DNA from: CAZMYM01 sp964620325
GTDB lineage: Bacteria; Bipolaricaulota; Bipolaricaulia; UBA7950; UBA9294
Assembly: GCA_964620325.1 (NCBI GenBank)
Contig: CAZUIM010000006.1
Location: 39,444 to 103,443 of the forward strand
Direction: 5' to 3'
Length of the DNA stretch: 64,000 nucleotides
This document shows positions 8,283 through 17,203 of the stretch, one piece after another. Each line of letters begins with the position of its first letter. Position 1 is the stretch's first letter. A program made the translations under genes and the position numbers. The notes under the pieces were generated by a model that ran no database searches, was not told where the DNA came from, and worked only from the letters and a program-made list of their open reading frames with translations.

Positions 8283-9302
8283 TCAGTCGAGCGAGTCCTC
8301 TCCGGCCGTGATCGAGCGGCGGAGCTCTTCGATCGAGCGGCGGACGTCTCGATCCTCGGAGGCCGGCCTGTCGGGCGTAGGGGCCGCTTCGCAGAGGCGA
8401 TCGAGGAGTCCAAGGACGGTGAACGCCTCGAGGTGTCGATCCGCATCCGCCGGAAGGTCGCGAACCTCTCGATATGCGGCGATCGCGGATCGTCGAAGAT
8501 CGAGTCCTCGCTCCCGGCCGCCCATGCTCAGGCCGAGGAAGGCGATGTCGTAGAGGTAGTAGCCCCAACGGCAGTGCGTGAATCCGATCAGTCGGGCGTC
8601 TCGCTCCTCGAACAGGACGTGCTCGCCGGTCGGGTTTCCGTGAATCAATCCGGCGACGCGGGGTCCCGATCCGAGTTCGGACATCGAGGATCGGACACGA
8701 TCGACGGCATCGACGAGGAGCTCTTCCGCGTCGGGCGCGACGGCGCGGGCCAAGCGAATCGGATCGATCTGTTCGGCGACCGTCTCTGCGGTCCGGCGCG
8801 GGAATTCCCGTTTCAGGGAGAGATCGAACGCTTCGGAATGGGCGTGAAGCTGAGCGAGTCGCCGTCCGGCGGCGTCCGCGTGTGAGGTGGTCCATTCTTT
8901 CGGTCGGCGCCCGTCGACCCAGCTCACGAGTGCGATCTGGTGAAAGCCGGAGATGCCGGGCGTAGAGTGGCTTTGGATCCACTCTCCGGACCTGGTCAGA
9001 ATCGGCTCCGGGACCGGGAGTCCGGTCTCGCAGCGGAGAGACGTCAACCACGAGAAGGTCCGAAGAATCCGATCTCGGTCCCACGCGCTTGGGTAGATGC
9101 GGAGCGCGTACGCGGTCGCCGTCTTCCCGGCTCCATCGACGACGCGGAAGACCACGTGATCCTTCTGTGAGACCAGGTCGAGACGCGCTTCGTCGAGCCC
9201 GTATGCGCCGAGCGCCTTCCTCGCGAGGCGCTCATAGGGCGCTTCGTCGTCGCGTCTTCGAAGATCCTGGAACAGGTCCACCGACCGACCCTCCTCGCGC
9301 AT
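8283..9302 (-). CDS. Aminoglycoside-phosphotransferase-fold protein lacking catalytic aspartates
   Basis: 339 residues with the order of the APH/choline-kinase/SrkA family: an N-lobe (residues 45-75, DHVVFRVVDG and YALRIYP), a linker (QIALVSWVDGRRP) and a C-lobe. The catalytic loop reads HGNPTGEHVLF, where the family has HGD. The metal-binding loop reads IGFTHCRWGYYLYDIAF, where the family has an Asp two residues after the I/L and usually another. Both key aspartates are therefore replaced. The fold is intact and the gene is full length with no stop, so it looks like a pseudo-kinase or a protein with changed function rather than decay. Confidence 0.75.
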   Translation of the reverse strand: MREEGRSVDLFQDLRRRDDEAPYERLARKALGAYGLDEARLDLVSQKDHVVFRVVDGAGKTATAYALRIYPSAWDRDRILRTFSWLTSLRCETGLPVPEPILTRSGEWIQSHSTPGISGFHQIALVSWVDGRRPKEWTTSHADAAGRRLAQLHAHSEAFDLSLKREFPRRTAETVAEQIDPIRLARAVAPDAEELLVDAVDRVRSSMSELGSGPRVAGLIHGNPTGEHVLFEERDARLIGFTHCRWGYYLYDIAFLGLSMGGRERGLDLRRSAIAAYREVRDLPADADRHLEAFTVLGLLDRLCEAAPTPDRPASEDRDVRRSIEELRRSITAGEDSLD

Positions 9303-9418
9303 TGCCGGTCTCTCTCAGTCGATACCGTATGCGACGCGACGACGATCGGGCAAGAGGACGCGGACGTCCTCGACGCTCGTTGAGACGTTCGCGCCTGCCC
9401 GCTACGACCGGTGCGACG

Positions 9419-10444
9419 TCAGGCAGCGAGCGGCTTTCGCAACGTGTAGTGCGTCTTCCGCGAGCGGTAGCCGAGTCCCTCGTAGAGCTGGAGGGCCCCG
9501 GTGGGGTTCTGTGTGTCGACACCGTGCGCCGTCTCGGTCATTCCCAGCGCCTTGTGCATCTTCATGCTCTCGGTGATCAGGGCCTTGGCGACGCCGCGGC
9601 CGCGCCACGCCCTGCGGACGCAGATCGCCTCGGTGTAGCCGCGTTTCCTTTCGTACTCAGCGTTCTCTTTCTCGTCGATGAAGTTCAGCACCGTCCCGAC
9701 GACCTCGTCACCGCCCCAGGCGATCTTCCAGAGTGCCGGATTCCAGGTCGGCGATTCTCGCCACGCGGCGAGCGACTTGGCATCGAACCAGTCCGTCACG
9801 CCCCAGTGATCGGTGAACGCCTCGGCCGCGGCGGCAAAGATCCTCTCAGCGTCGGCGTCGGTGACAGGGCGGATCTCGACTCCGTCGGGAAGCGGAGCCG
9901 GGCGGATCTCGTCGGCGAGGGAACGGACCATCTCGTAGTCCCAGCGGACGATCTCGTAGCCCTCCGATTCGAGGATTCCCCTCCAGTCGTCCTCGTGTTC
10001 AGAGCACCACGCCTGGAACAGCCTGACCTTCTCGGCAGGATGGTCCCCGGCGAGAGTTTGTGCCCGTGCCTCGAGCCATTGGAGGATCGCACGGCGAATC
10101 CCGCGTCCGCGCCAATCCGGGACGAGGTTGACGAAGAGCGAGTAGATCCGGTCGCCCTTCTGTTCGTCCTCCCACCAGGTCCGGCCATAGCCGACGACCT
10201 GTCCGTCGATCTCCGCGAAGACCATGTCTTCGAACGGATCGCAGTTGCGCAAATACCGGTAGGTTCGCGATATATCCTCGATCGACGGGCTCCACTCGTC
10301 CTGGTCGATCGTCTTTGAGGCCTCGATGACGGCGAGCATCGGTGCGCAGTCCGACTCGCCCCGATAGGTTCGGAAGCTCAGGTTCGGGATCTCGGGGGCG
10401 CCCGGTACGTCGATCGGACGCCCTGCACGCGGATTGGAGGACAT
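9419..10444 (-). CDS. Tandem-GNAT N-acetyltransferase
   Basis: 341 residues; ATG 10444 follows an AAGGAG site (the frame is open 17 codons further upstream). There are two GNAT domains. The first is at about 18-150, with NLVPDWRGRGIRRAIL as a degenerate acetyl-CoA loop. The second is at about 185-335, with ICVRRAWRGRGVAKALI as a canonical one and the ALQLYEGLGYRSRKTHY C-terminal signature. The two-domain plan resembles mycothiol synthase-like and related proteins. The second domain is probably the active one. The acceptor is unknown. An intergenic gap separates it from the kinase-fold gene downstream on the same strand. Confidence 0.86.
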   Translation of the reverse strand: MSSNPRAGRPIDVPGAPEIPNLSFRTYRGESDCAPMLAVIEASKTIDQDEWSPSIEDISRTYRYLRNCDPFEDMVFAEIDGQVVGYGRTWWEDEQKGDRIYSLFVNLVPDWRGRGIRRAILQWLEARAQTLAGDHPAEKVRLFQAWCSEHEDDWRGILESEGYEIVRWDYEMVRSLADEIRPAPLPDGVEIRPVTDADAERIFAAAAEAFTDHWGVTDWFDAKSLAAWRESPTWNPALWKIAWGGDEVVGTVLNFIDEKENAEYERKRGYTEAICVRRAWRGRGVAKALITESMKMHKALGMTETAHGVDTQNPTGALQLYEGLGYRSRKTHYTLRKPLAA

Positions 10445-10600
10445 TCTGGCTCCTTGGGGTTTCGAACAGGCAACGGAAATACGATCGAACAACAATAGCC
10501 GGGCAGGCGTCGGACACGATTGTAGACGGTCGGAATCCCGGGTGCAACGAAGCTCGGGCGGTCGACTGCCGTGACGAGCGTTCGCCCTTCCGCCGCGCTC

Positions 10601-11542
10601 TCAAGGAACGGCGGCGGGGAGGTCGAGGTCGCCGACGATTTCGAAGCCCGCTGGGAAGTAGTCGGTGCGGTAGACGGCGAGGGTCCCGTCCTCTCCGGCG
10701 GCCAAGAAGGCGAGGAATTCACGTCCTTTGGCGAGGACGGTTCCGTCTCCGAACGAGCTTCGGACGAAGAACGCGTCGACCGACAGGGTCGAGTCGGCGA
10801 CGCGGACGATTACCGGCGGACGTCGTTCGACGACCATTCGCGACGGGCCACCGTTGCCCTCGCCGGTCTGACTCGGGGGTCCGCCAAACGCGAGAACCTC
10901 GAAGACCGCGGTGCCGTCGACTTGCCGTTCGGAGAAGACGATCGGAAGGAGCGTGTAGGTGGCGAAAGTGCCGACGATGAACGGTTCGTCGACCGAGGTG
11001 ATCGTGCGGGAGTCGCCGCTCGTCGCCACGGCACGTCCATCGGCGAGTTCGACGTGAACGGCCCGGTCGAACCCGAGCGGCGCGTCGAACGACACGTCGT
11101 AGGATCGAGGACGAAGGGCGCCGTCCCCTTCGAGCCGCTGCTCGAACGTGATGTTGATCGTCGCGACGAGCGCCTTGAACCGGAATCGGCCGAGTGACGT
11201 CAGTGACAACCGGTCCTCGTCGACCTGGAGTTCGTACGATTCCTCTCCGAACGATCGCCCGTCGCTGACGAAGGCGAGGGTCCCGGACGTCGAGAGCGAC
11301 TCCGGCGTGCTCGGTGAATCCGGCTGTTCGGTCGACGGCGCCGGGTCGACAGCCGGTGGAGGAGCTTCGACGGGCGGCTCCCCGTCCGGTGCGAGCCAGG
11401 CCTCGGGCAGGTCCTTCCGTTCGTTCGAAACGTTGAACTCGAAGACCGGCGGGGAGGAGAGCCGCAGGGCGAGGATCCCCCCGATGACCAGGACGAGCAA
11501 TCCGGCGACGACGACGAGTGCGATCTTCCACCTTCTTGACAT
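10601..11542 (-). CDS. Membrane-anchored extracytoplasmic protein, function unknown
   Basis: 313 residues. An N-terminal transmembrane anchor (IALVVVAGLLVLVIGGILAL, about residues 7-26) is followed by a Pro/Ser/Glu-rich linker (about 48-88), then a soluble domain of alternating strands (ATINITFEQRL, SYDVSFDAPLG, AVHVELADGRAV, FIVGTFATYTLLPIVF). It reads as a beta-rich domain tethered to the outer face of the inner membrane. Family not recognised. It runs in the same direction as the GNAT gene, with a 156-base spacer. Confidence 0.75.
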   Translation of the reverse strand: MSRRWKIALVVVAGLLVLVIGGILALRLSSPPVFEFNVSNERKDLPEAWLAPDGEPPVEAPPPAVDPAPSTEQPDSPSTPESLSTSGTLAFVSDGRSFGEESYELQVDEDRLSLTSLGRFRFKALVATINITFEQRLEGDGALRPRSYDVSFDAPLGFDRAVHVELADGRAVATSGDSRTITSVDEPFIVGTFATYTLLPIVFSERQVDGTAVFEVLAFGGPPSQTGEGNGGPSRMVVERRPPVIVRVADSTLSVDAFFVRSSFGDGTVLAKGREFLAFLAAGEDGTLAVYRTDYFPAGFEIVGDLDLPAAVP

Positions 11543-11790
11543 CCTATGCCTTCCCTCCGATCCCTCGGCGATTCATTATGCTCGACCGTCGTCGTGTGAT
11601 TCGTGTGATTCGTGTGACGAGCCGACGAGCGTAGAATGGGGTGTCGCTTCGGAAAGGTGGTGTCGGGTGCGCCGACCGCGAAGGGGAGTCTTGGCCCTCG
11701 TTCTGCTCGCGTCGATCGGCGCTCGCGATCACGCCCATTGGACGCCTCGAGATCGTACGGTGTGGGAGTCTCTGAAGTCGTGGAGGGAAG

Positions 11791-12453
11791 ATGAAAACTG
11801 ACGGGGAGCCGCGCCCAATCGATCTCGAGACGTGGCCGCGGCGAGAGGCCTTCGACCTGTTTCGATCGTTCGATCTTCCGTATTGGAGCCTGACGGCCGA
11901 CGTCGACGTGACACGACTGCGGCGAATCAGAAAGGGAGAGCGTGGATCGTTCACGGTCGGACTCGTCCACGCGATCGCAAGTGGAGCCAACGCGGTTCCG
12001 GCGTTTCGGCAGCGGATCCGAGGCGACGGCGTCGTCGAATTCGACGTCGTTCATCCGTCGATCACGATTCAGGTCGATGAGGAACGATTCGCCTTCTGCA
12101 CCCTTTGGTACGACGAGGATTTCGAACGGTTCGCCGCGGCGGCGACGGAGCGGATCGAGGAAGCGCGCCGGGTTCAGTCCCTCTGGATGGAGCCAGATCG
12201 AGACGATTTCCTCTTCATGACGGCGATTCCGTGGGTTTCGTTCACCGGTCTCGTCCACCCGCTCCCCGGGGATGCAGGCGGCTCGGTGCCGCGGCTCGCG
12301 TGGGGACGGTTTCGCGAGGTCGGCGATCGCGTCGTCCTCCCGCTGAACGTTCAGGCCCATCACGCCCTCGTCGACGGGATTCACGTCGGGCGGTTCTTCG
12401 AGATCGTTCAGACGGCTCTCGACACCGGAGGTTTAGGCGCGCAGCTCGCTTGA
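11791..12453 (+). CDS. CatA-family chloramphenicol-acetyltransferase-like protein
   Basis: 220 residues, the normal CatA length. The active-site signature near the C-terminus reads QAHHALVDGIHVGRFFE, including the catalytic His and the HH-x3-DG-x2-VGRF pattern of type-A chloramphenicol acetyltransferases. The N-terminal YWSLTADVDVTRL and the FTVGLVHAIASGANAVPAFRQRI segment also fit. The family transfers acetyl from acetyl-CoA as a trimer. Chromosomal copies away from resistance elements often have other or unknown acceptors, so resistance should not be assumed. Its 3' end overlaps rimO, on the opposite strand, by 21 bases. Confidence 0.88.
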   Translation: MKTDGEPRPIDLETWPRREAFDLFRSFDLPYWSLTADVDVTRLRRIRKGERGSFTVGLVHAIASGANAVPAFRQRIRGDGVVEFDVVHPSITIQVDEERFAFCTLWYDEDFERFAAAATERIEEARRVQSLWMEPDRDDFLFMTAIPWVSFTGLVHPLPGDAGGSVPRLAWGRFREVGDRVVLPLNVQAHHALVDGIHVGRFFEIVQTALDTGGLGAQLA

Positions 12454-13752
12454 CGGCACGGCGATCAGGTCGTACCCGTCGACGTCGACGATCCGCACGT
12501 TGACGAAATCGCCCGGGGCGAGGGCGTCCCCGCGAATGAACGTCACGCCGTCGACGTCGGGAGCCTGCCTCCTGGTCCGACCGATCGAAGCGGCCTCCGA
12601 TTCGTCGCCGATTCGATCGACGACGGCTTCTTCGGTCCGCCCGACCCGCGCGCGATTCTTCTCGACTGCGATCTCCTGCTGGAGGAGCATCAGTTCTCGC
12701 ACCCGGCTCTCCTTCTCGGACGGGTCGATCTGATCGAGGAACCGCGCGGCCGGCGTGCCGTCCTCGCGCGAGTACGCAAAGGCGCCGAGGTGATCGAACC
12801 GGAGTTTCTTCACGAGGTTGAGGAGCGACTCGAACTGCGCCTCCGTCTCGCCCGGAAACCCGACGATGAACGTCGTTCGGATGGCGAGGTCGGGGACGAG
12901 CCGACGGAGACGCTCGATCAGATCGAGCGTCTCCCGCTGTGTGACTCGACGCCCCATCCGTTTCAGGATCTCGTCGTCGAGGTGCTGCAACGGAAGATCG
13001 ACGTACGGACAGAGTTGCGGAACCTCGGAGAACGTCCGGATCAGATCGTCGGTGACGTGTGCTGGATGTGCGTAGAGGAGGCGGATCCATCGGACCCCTT
13101 TGACTCCGGCGATCTTCCTGAGGAGCCGATCGATCGAGAGTCGATCGGGGAGATCGCGCCCGTAGCTCGTCGTGTCCTGTCCGATGACGTTCAGTTCTCG
13201 AACGCCGCCGGAGACGAGGTCTTCGGCCTCGCGGACGATCTCCTCGGGCGAGCGGCTTCGAAACGATCCTCGGATGCTCGGGATCGTGCAGTACGTGCAG
13301 GCGTTGTCACACCCTTCGGAGATGCGAAGATACGCGGTGTGCGCCGGCGTCAGCAGGAGGCGTGCCCCGCCGGATTCCGGGAAAGGCTCGAGGCCGCAAG
13401 CGGCGACGATCGCCTCCTGGTCACCGAGCCCAAAGAACCCATCGACCTCGGGAAGGGCCCGGCGAAGCTCGTCCGCGGCCCGTTCGACGAGGCAGCCGAC
13501 CACGAGAAGGCGCTTCTTCGGATCCTCCGACTTGTAGACAGCGAGCCGCCGGATCGCCTCCAACGATTCCTGCTTCGCCGGCTCGATGAAGCCGCACGTG
13601 TTGACGATGAGAACGTCGGCCTCCTCCGCGGGAGCACCGACGAGGGCGCCCGCCAGTCCGAGTCTGGCGAGGAGCTCCTCCGAGTCGATGAGGTTCTTGG
13701 CGCAGCCGAGGCTCGTCAGGTGGACTCTGGCGACGTTCCGATTCGAGGACAT
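12433..13752 (-). CDS. rimO: Ribosomal protein uS12 methylthiotransferase RimO (radical SAM)
   Basis: 439 residues. It adds a methylthio group to an aspartate of ribosomal protein S12, using two [4Fe-4S] clusters. Domains are an N-terminal UPF0004 domain with SLGCAKNLIDSEELL (about 12-26), a radical-SAM domain whose cluster motif is CDNACTYC with TIPSIRGSFRSR after it, the INVIGQDTTSYG-type segment typical of RimO rather than MiaB, and a C-terminal TRAM domain (about 370-435). ATG 13752 was chosen for its distance to the first motif; ATG 13761 is equally possible and neither has a strong ribosome site. Confidence 0.92.
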   Translation of the reverse strand: MSSNRNVARVHLTSLGCAKNLIDSEELLARLGLAGALVGAPAEEADVLIVNTCGFIEPAKQESLEAIRRLAVYKSEDPKKRLLVVGCLVERAADELRRALPEVDGFFGLGDQEAIVAACGLEPFPESGGARLLLTPAHTAYLRISEGCDNACTYCTIPSIRGSFRSRSPEEIVREAEDLVSGGVRELNVIGQDTTSYGRDLPDRLSIDRLLRKIAGVKGVRWIRLLYAHPAHVTDDLIRTFSEVPQLCPYVDLPLQHLDDEILKRMGRRVTQRETLDLIERLRRLVPDLAIRTTFIVGFPGETEAQFESLLNLVKKLRFDHLGAFAYSREDGTPAARFLDQIDPSEKESRVRELMLLQQEIAVEKNRARVGRTEEAVVDRIGDESEAASIGRTRRQAPDVDGVTFIRGDALAPGDFVNVRIVDVDGYDLIAVPSSELRA

Positions 13753-13803
13753 ACCCGGCATGGTACTTCGGGAAGGGCGGTTGCACGACCCGGCGAGCGG
13801 CGG

Positions 13804-13845
13804 TTGGTGACGTCGGTGTTCCAGAGTAGAATAATCCATTATGGA
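13804..13845 (+). promoter_or_regulatory. Promoter and palindrome of the PadR operon, predicted leaderless
   Basis: A -35 TTGGTG (13804-13809) and a -10 TAGAAT (13827-13832) are separated by exactly 17 bp. Transcription would begin at about 13839-13841, on the ATG itself. There is no ribosome site. A palindrome, TCCAT-T-ATGGA (13835-13845), spans the predicted start point and start codon, a good place for PadR to repress its own operon. Confidence 0.6.
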
Positions 13846-14389
13846 ATACCGTCGCGCTCTTCCGTTCGACTTCGCGGCCCTCGGCTTTCTGAGGGAGCGA
13901 CCGATGCACGGATACGAGCTTCGTCGGCGGTTTCGAAACGGTCTACGTCCCTTCTGGCACATCGCGTCGAGTCAGATCTACAACGTGCTCCATCGTCTCG
14001 AAGAGGAAGGGTGGATCACCTCTCGGGCGGAGGCCTCCGACGGGGGTCCGCCGCGGACGGTCTACGAGATCACGTCGAGCGGCGTCGATACGTTCGAAGC
14101 GTGGGTCGGCTCTCCCGTCGCCCACCTGCGCGATCTCCGTGTCGAGCTGTTCGCGAAGCTGTACTTCCTGCGTCGGCGATCGTCGAACGAGGTCCGGACG
14201 TTCCTGACGGCGCAGATCGACCTGCTCGACGGGCTGGAATCGAACCTTGCGCGCCGGCGGCGCCTCGAGAGCGACGACGTCGGACTCGGCGAGATCGGCG
14301 TCTCGTTTCGTCGGCACCAGCTCCGCAGCACGGTGACGTGGCTCAAGGAGAGCGTCAAGGACCTCGCAAGAGCGAAGGAGAACCCATGA
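13841..14389 (+). CDS. PadR-family transcriptional regulator
   Basis: 182 residues. The N-terminal winged helix shows the family pattern: FDFAALGFLRERPMHGYELR, then SSQIYNVLHRLEEEGWI as recognition helix and PRTVYEITSSGVDTFEAW for the wing. A helical C-terminal dimerisation tail of the Vir/PadR type follows. PadR proteins usually repress neighbouring genes in response to a small molecule. Its stop overlaps the next start (ATGA), so it is the first gene of a transporter operon. PadR heading a metal- or cobalamin-type uptake operon is less common than PadR next to multidrug pumps. Confidence 0.9.
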   Translation: MEYRRALPFDFAALGFLRERPMHGYELRRRFRNGLRPFWHIASSQIYNVLHRLEEEGWITSRAEASDGGPPRTVYEITSSGVDTFEAWVGSPVAHLRDLRVELFAKLYFLRRRSSNEVRTFLTAQIDLLDGLESNLARRRRLESDDVGLGEIGVSFRRHQLRSTVTWLKESVKDLARAKENP

Positions 14390-15411
14390 ATCGTCGTTTC
14401 TCGATTGTCGTTTGTCTGGTCGCACTCGTCGTCTTGACGGCCGCCCTCACCGCGTCCGCCGAATCCGCTGAGATCGTCGATCAGACGGGGCGGACGGTCC
14501 TCATCGAAGGGCCGATCGATCGGATCGCCAGTGTGTACGGCGCCGGGACCTTCTACGTGTACACCCTCGGTGCACAGGATCGCCTCGTCGCCGGTTGGTA
14601 TCTCGGGGTGAAAGGACTCGCTCAGGCGTCCGAAGCGATGTTCCGCCTCGAGCCCCGACTCGCCGATCTCCTCCTCTTCGGTGATCCGAACGTTGAAGAG
14701 CTCGTCTCCCGCGGCGTCCAGCTCGTGCTGGTCGACGGGTCGCGGCACGGAGCGTTCGCCGAGCAGATGACCGATCTCGGGGTGCCCGTCATTCAGTACC
14801 TCGTCGAGACGCCGGATGCACTGAAGGAAGCCGTCCGCCTGACCGGAGCGGCGCTTGGTTCGGACGTGACGGCGCGTGCGGAGAGCTTCGTCGCAGACTA
14901 CGAACGAGTTTCTGCGTCGGTTCACGAGAGCCTGACTGGAATCGCGACCGAGGAGCGCGCGCGGGTTCTCTTCCTCGGGACCGACCCTCAGAAGGTGGCG
15001 AGTGGCGACATGTACCAGACGCGCCTGATCGAAGCGGCCGGCGGCGTCTCGGTCACAGCCGAGCTGTTCGGCTATTGGAACGAGGTCGGCCTCGAACAGA
15101 TCCTTCTGTGGAATCCGGACGTGATCTTCATCCCACCGTACGGCGCGCTGCAGCCGGTCGATCTCCTGGAGAATGCCGATTGGGGGGCGATCGCCGCGGT
15201 ACGTGAAGGACGCGTGTATCGCATGCCGCGGCTGATCGCTCCGATGGATACGCCGGTCCCCGAGTCCCTCCTCGGCATCGTCTGGATGGCCGACATCCTC
15301 TACCCCGACTCCGTCACGCTCGATCTCGTCGACGAGGTGGTCCACTTCTACTCGACGTACTACGGCTACGATCTCACCGATGACGAACTCGCGCTTCTGA
15401 CCGCTCGATGA
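14386..15411 (+). CDS. Periplasmic binding protein of a FecB/BtuF-type ABC importer
   Basis: 341 residues. A signal peptide (about 1-25, ending LTASAESA) and the start IVDQTGRTVLIEGPIDRIAS mark the class III (helical backbone, cluster A-II) binding proteins that capture ferric siderophores, haem or cobalamin. PRLADLLLFG, NPDVIFIPP and the C-terminal VREGRVYRMP are typical of the fold. No lipobox is present, so the protein is probably soluble in the periplasm. The ligand cannot be told apart from sequence. It is translationally coupled at both ends by ATGA overlaps. Confidence 0.9.
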   Translation: MNRRFSIVVCLVALVVLTAALTASAESAEIVDQTGRTVLIEGPIDRIASVYGAGTFYVYTLGAQDRLVAGWYLGVKGLAQASEAMFRLEPRLADLLLFGDPNVEELVSRGVQLVLVDGSRHGAFAEQMTDLGVPVIQYLVETPDALKEAVRLTGAALGSDVTARAESFVADYERVSASVHESLTGIATEERARVLFLGTDPQKVASGDMYQTRLIEAAGGVSVTAELFGYWNEVGLEQILLWNPDVIFIPPYGALQPVDLLENADWGAIAAVREGRVYRMPRLIAPMDTPVPESLLGIVWMADILYPDSVTLDLVDEVVHFYSTYYGYDLTDDELALLTAR

Positions 15412-16409
15412 CGCAATCGCGGGGGCGAACGGCCTGGCTTCTGGCGTTTCTCGCCCCCGCCCTCGCTCTCGTTGCCCTCTTGATCGGAAGGTACGGGATT
15501 CGCGTCGAGGAGGTAGTCGGCGCGTTGTTCGGCTCGGAGGCGGTCTCCGACGTCGTTCGCGCCTTGGTCTTGCGCGTCCGATTGCCCCGCGTGATCGCCG
15601 CCGCGTGCATCGGAGCGAACCTCGCCGTCAGCGGAGCGGCCTTCCAGGGTCTCTTCCGTAACCCGCTCGTCGACTCCCGCATCCTCGGGGTCAGTTCGGG
15701 TGCGGCGTTCGGCGCTGCGCTCGCGCTCCTCGTCTCGGCCGGGACGCTCGGGTTGCAGGCTTCGGCGTTCGCCTTCGCCCTGCTCGCCGTCGGCTTGGTC
15801 TGCTTGATCGGCCTTCGCTTCGGCTCCGGCGCGCTCGTTCTGGTGATCGGGGGGATCCTCGTTGGCGCGCTGTTCAACGCCCTCCTCGGACTCCTCAAGT
15901 ACGTCGCCGATCCGCTGTCGAGTCTTCCGGCGATCACCTACTGGCTGTTGGGAGGGTTGAGCGACGCGCGCTGGTCGACGATCGGACCGCTGATCGCCTG
16001 CACCGGCGTCGGCCTCACGTTCTTCATCGCCGTTCGCTGGCGGTTGAACGTGCTGACGCTGAACGAGCGCGAGGCGGCGGCTCTCGGTGTCCCCGTGCAC
16101 GGGCTTCGAACGGCCGTGATCCTCGTCGGGACCCTGCTCATTGCGTCGTCCGTCGCCGTCGGCGGGATCATCGGATGGGTCGGCCTCGTCGTCCCCCACG
16201 TCGCCCGCGCCTGGGTAGGACCGGACCACAGCCGGCTCCTGCCGACGTCGGCTGCACTCGGTGCGGCGACGTTGATCGTCCTCGATACGATCGCGCGTAC
16301 GGCCCTTCCGAGTGAGATTCCTCTCGGCATCTTGACCGGCCTGATCGGCGTCCCGGCCTTCTTCCTCCTCTTTCTTCGATTCTTGCGCACCCGGGGGGAG
16401 ACACGATGA
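15408..16409 (+). CDS. FecCD-family ABC importer permease
   Basis: 333 residues with about ten transmembrane helices, as in BtuC and FhuB. Family signatures are LRVRLPRVIAAACIGANLAVSGAAFQGLFRNPL (in pieces about residues 60-95), LGVSSGAAFGAALALL, WLLGGLSDARW and the C-terminal GWVGLVVPHVARAWVGPDH, which contacts the ATPase. It would work as a homodimer, since this is the only permease gene in the operon. It overlaps the binding-protein and ATPase genes by four bases each. Confidence 0.93.
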   Translation: MTQSRGRTAWLLAFLAPALALVALLIGRYGIRVEEVVGALFGSEAVSDVVRALVLRVRLPRVIAAACIGANLAVSGAAFQGLFRNPLVDSRILGVSSGAAFGAALALLVSAGTLGLQASAFAFALLAVGLVCLIGLRFGSGALVLVIGGILVGALFNALLGLLKYVADPLSSLPAITYWLLGGLSDARWSTIGPLIACTGVGLTFFIAVRWRLNVLTLNEREAAALGVPVHGLRTAVILVGTLLIASSVAVGGIIGWVGLVVPHVARAWVGPDHSRLLPTSAALGAATLIVLDTIARTALPSEIPLGILTGLIGVPAFFLLFLRFLRTRGETR

Positions 16410-17203
16410 GCGAGGCGCGGCTGTCGACCGACCGGCTCACCTTCGCCTATCGCCCGGGGCGCGACGTTCTTTCCGAGGTGACGCTCTCGTTGCGCCCCGG
16501 GGAGGTGCTGTTCGTTCTCGGAGCGAACGGGAGCGGCAAGACGACGCTCCTCGAGTGCCTGGCGGGGCTCCGGCCTCCGCGCAGAGGACGGGTTCTTCTG
16601 GGCGGTGAGCCGGCCGATGCGCTCTCTCCCGGAGCGCGCGCCCGACGGGTCGGCCTCGTTCCCCAAATCCACGAGCCAATCTTCGATTACACGGTCGGCG
16701 ATGTTGTGCTGATGGGGCGGGCACCGCACCTCGGCCTGTTCGCTCGACCGGGTCGACGGGATCGTCAGGCGGTCGATCGCGCCCTCGCTGCGGTCGGCCT
16801 TTCCGGTCTGCGCGATCGCGTCTACACCGAGATCAGCGGGGGGGAGCGGCAGCTTGCCCTGATCGCGCGCGGTCTGGCACAGGGCGCCGCCTGTCTGTTG
16901 ATGGACGAGCCGGCCGCTCACCTCGATCCGCACCACCAGTTCGGCGTCTTCGCGGCCGTCGCGGGGCTCGCCGACGATGGGTTCGCGTTCGTCGTTACGT
17001 CGCATCAGCCGAACCACGCCCTTCTCTACGCCGATCGCGTCGCGTTCCTCGTCGACGGCCGGATCGAGGTCCAAGGGACGCCCGAGGAGGCCGTCACCGA
17101 AGAGACGCTCGCGTCGGCGTACGGGATCGATTTCGAGCTCGTCCGAGGAGCGAACGGCTCTCGCGCGATTCTTCCGAGAGGACCGCGAACGGCGAAGGGT
17201 TAG
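16406..17203 (+). CDS. ABC importer ATPase, FecE/BtuD type
   Basis: 265 residues. Walker A GANGSGKTTL (about 38-47), a Q-loop (VPQIHE), signature SGGERQLALIARGLAQG, Walker B CLLMDEPAAHLD and H-loop TSHQPNHAL are all intact. It powers the importer of this operon. Its stop is convergent with, and overlaps, the stop of the MATE gene at 17200. The last ~25 bases show similarity to the bases just beyond the 3' end of the second MATE gene (see findings). Confidence 0.94.
   Translation: MSEARLSTDRLTFAYRPGRDVLSEVTLSLRPGEVLFVLGANGSGKTTLLECLAGLRPPRRGRVLLGGEPADALSPGARARRVGLVPQIHEPIFDYTVGDVVLMGRAPHLGLFARPGRRDRQAVDRALAAVGLSGLRDRVYTEISGGERQLALIARGLAQGAACLLMDEPAAHLDPHHQFGVFAAVAGLADDGFAFVVTSHQPNHALLYADRVAFLVDGRIEVQGTPEEAVTEETLASAYGIDFELVRGANGSRAILPRGPRTAKG

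Noticed and set aside
11791..12453. Chloramphenicol resistance gene on a mobile element
   Set aside because: The protein has the CatA active site but no integron, transposase or plasmid features flank it; base composition is like its neighbours.
15366..16229. Minus-strand frame opposite the FecCD permease
   Set aside because: Charged low-complexity translation; the plus strand encodes a typical ten-helix permease.
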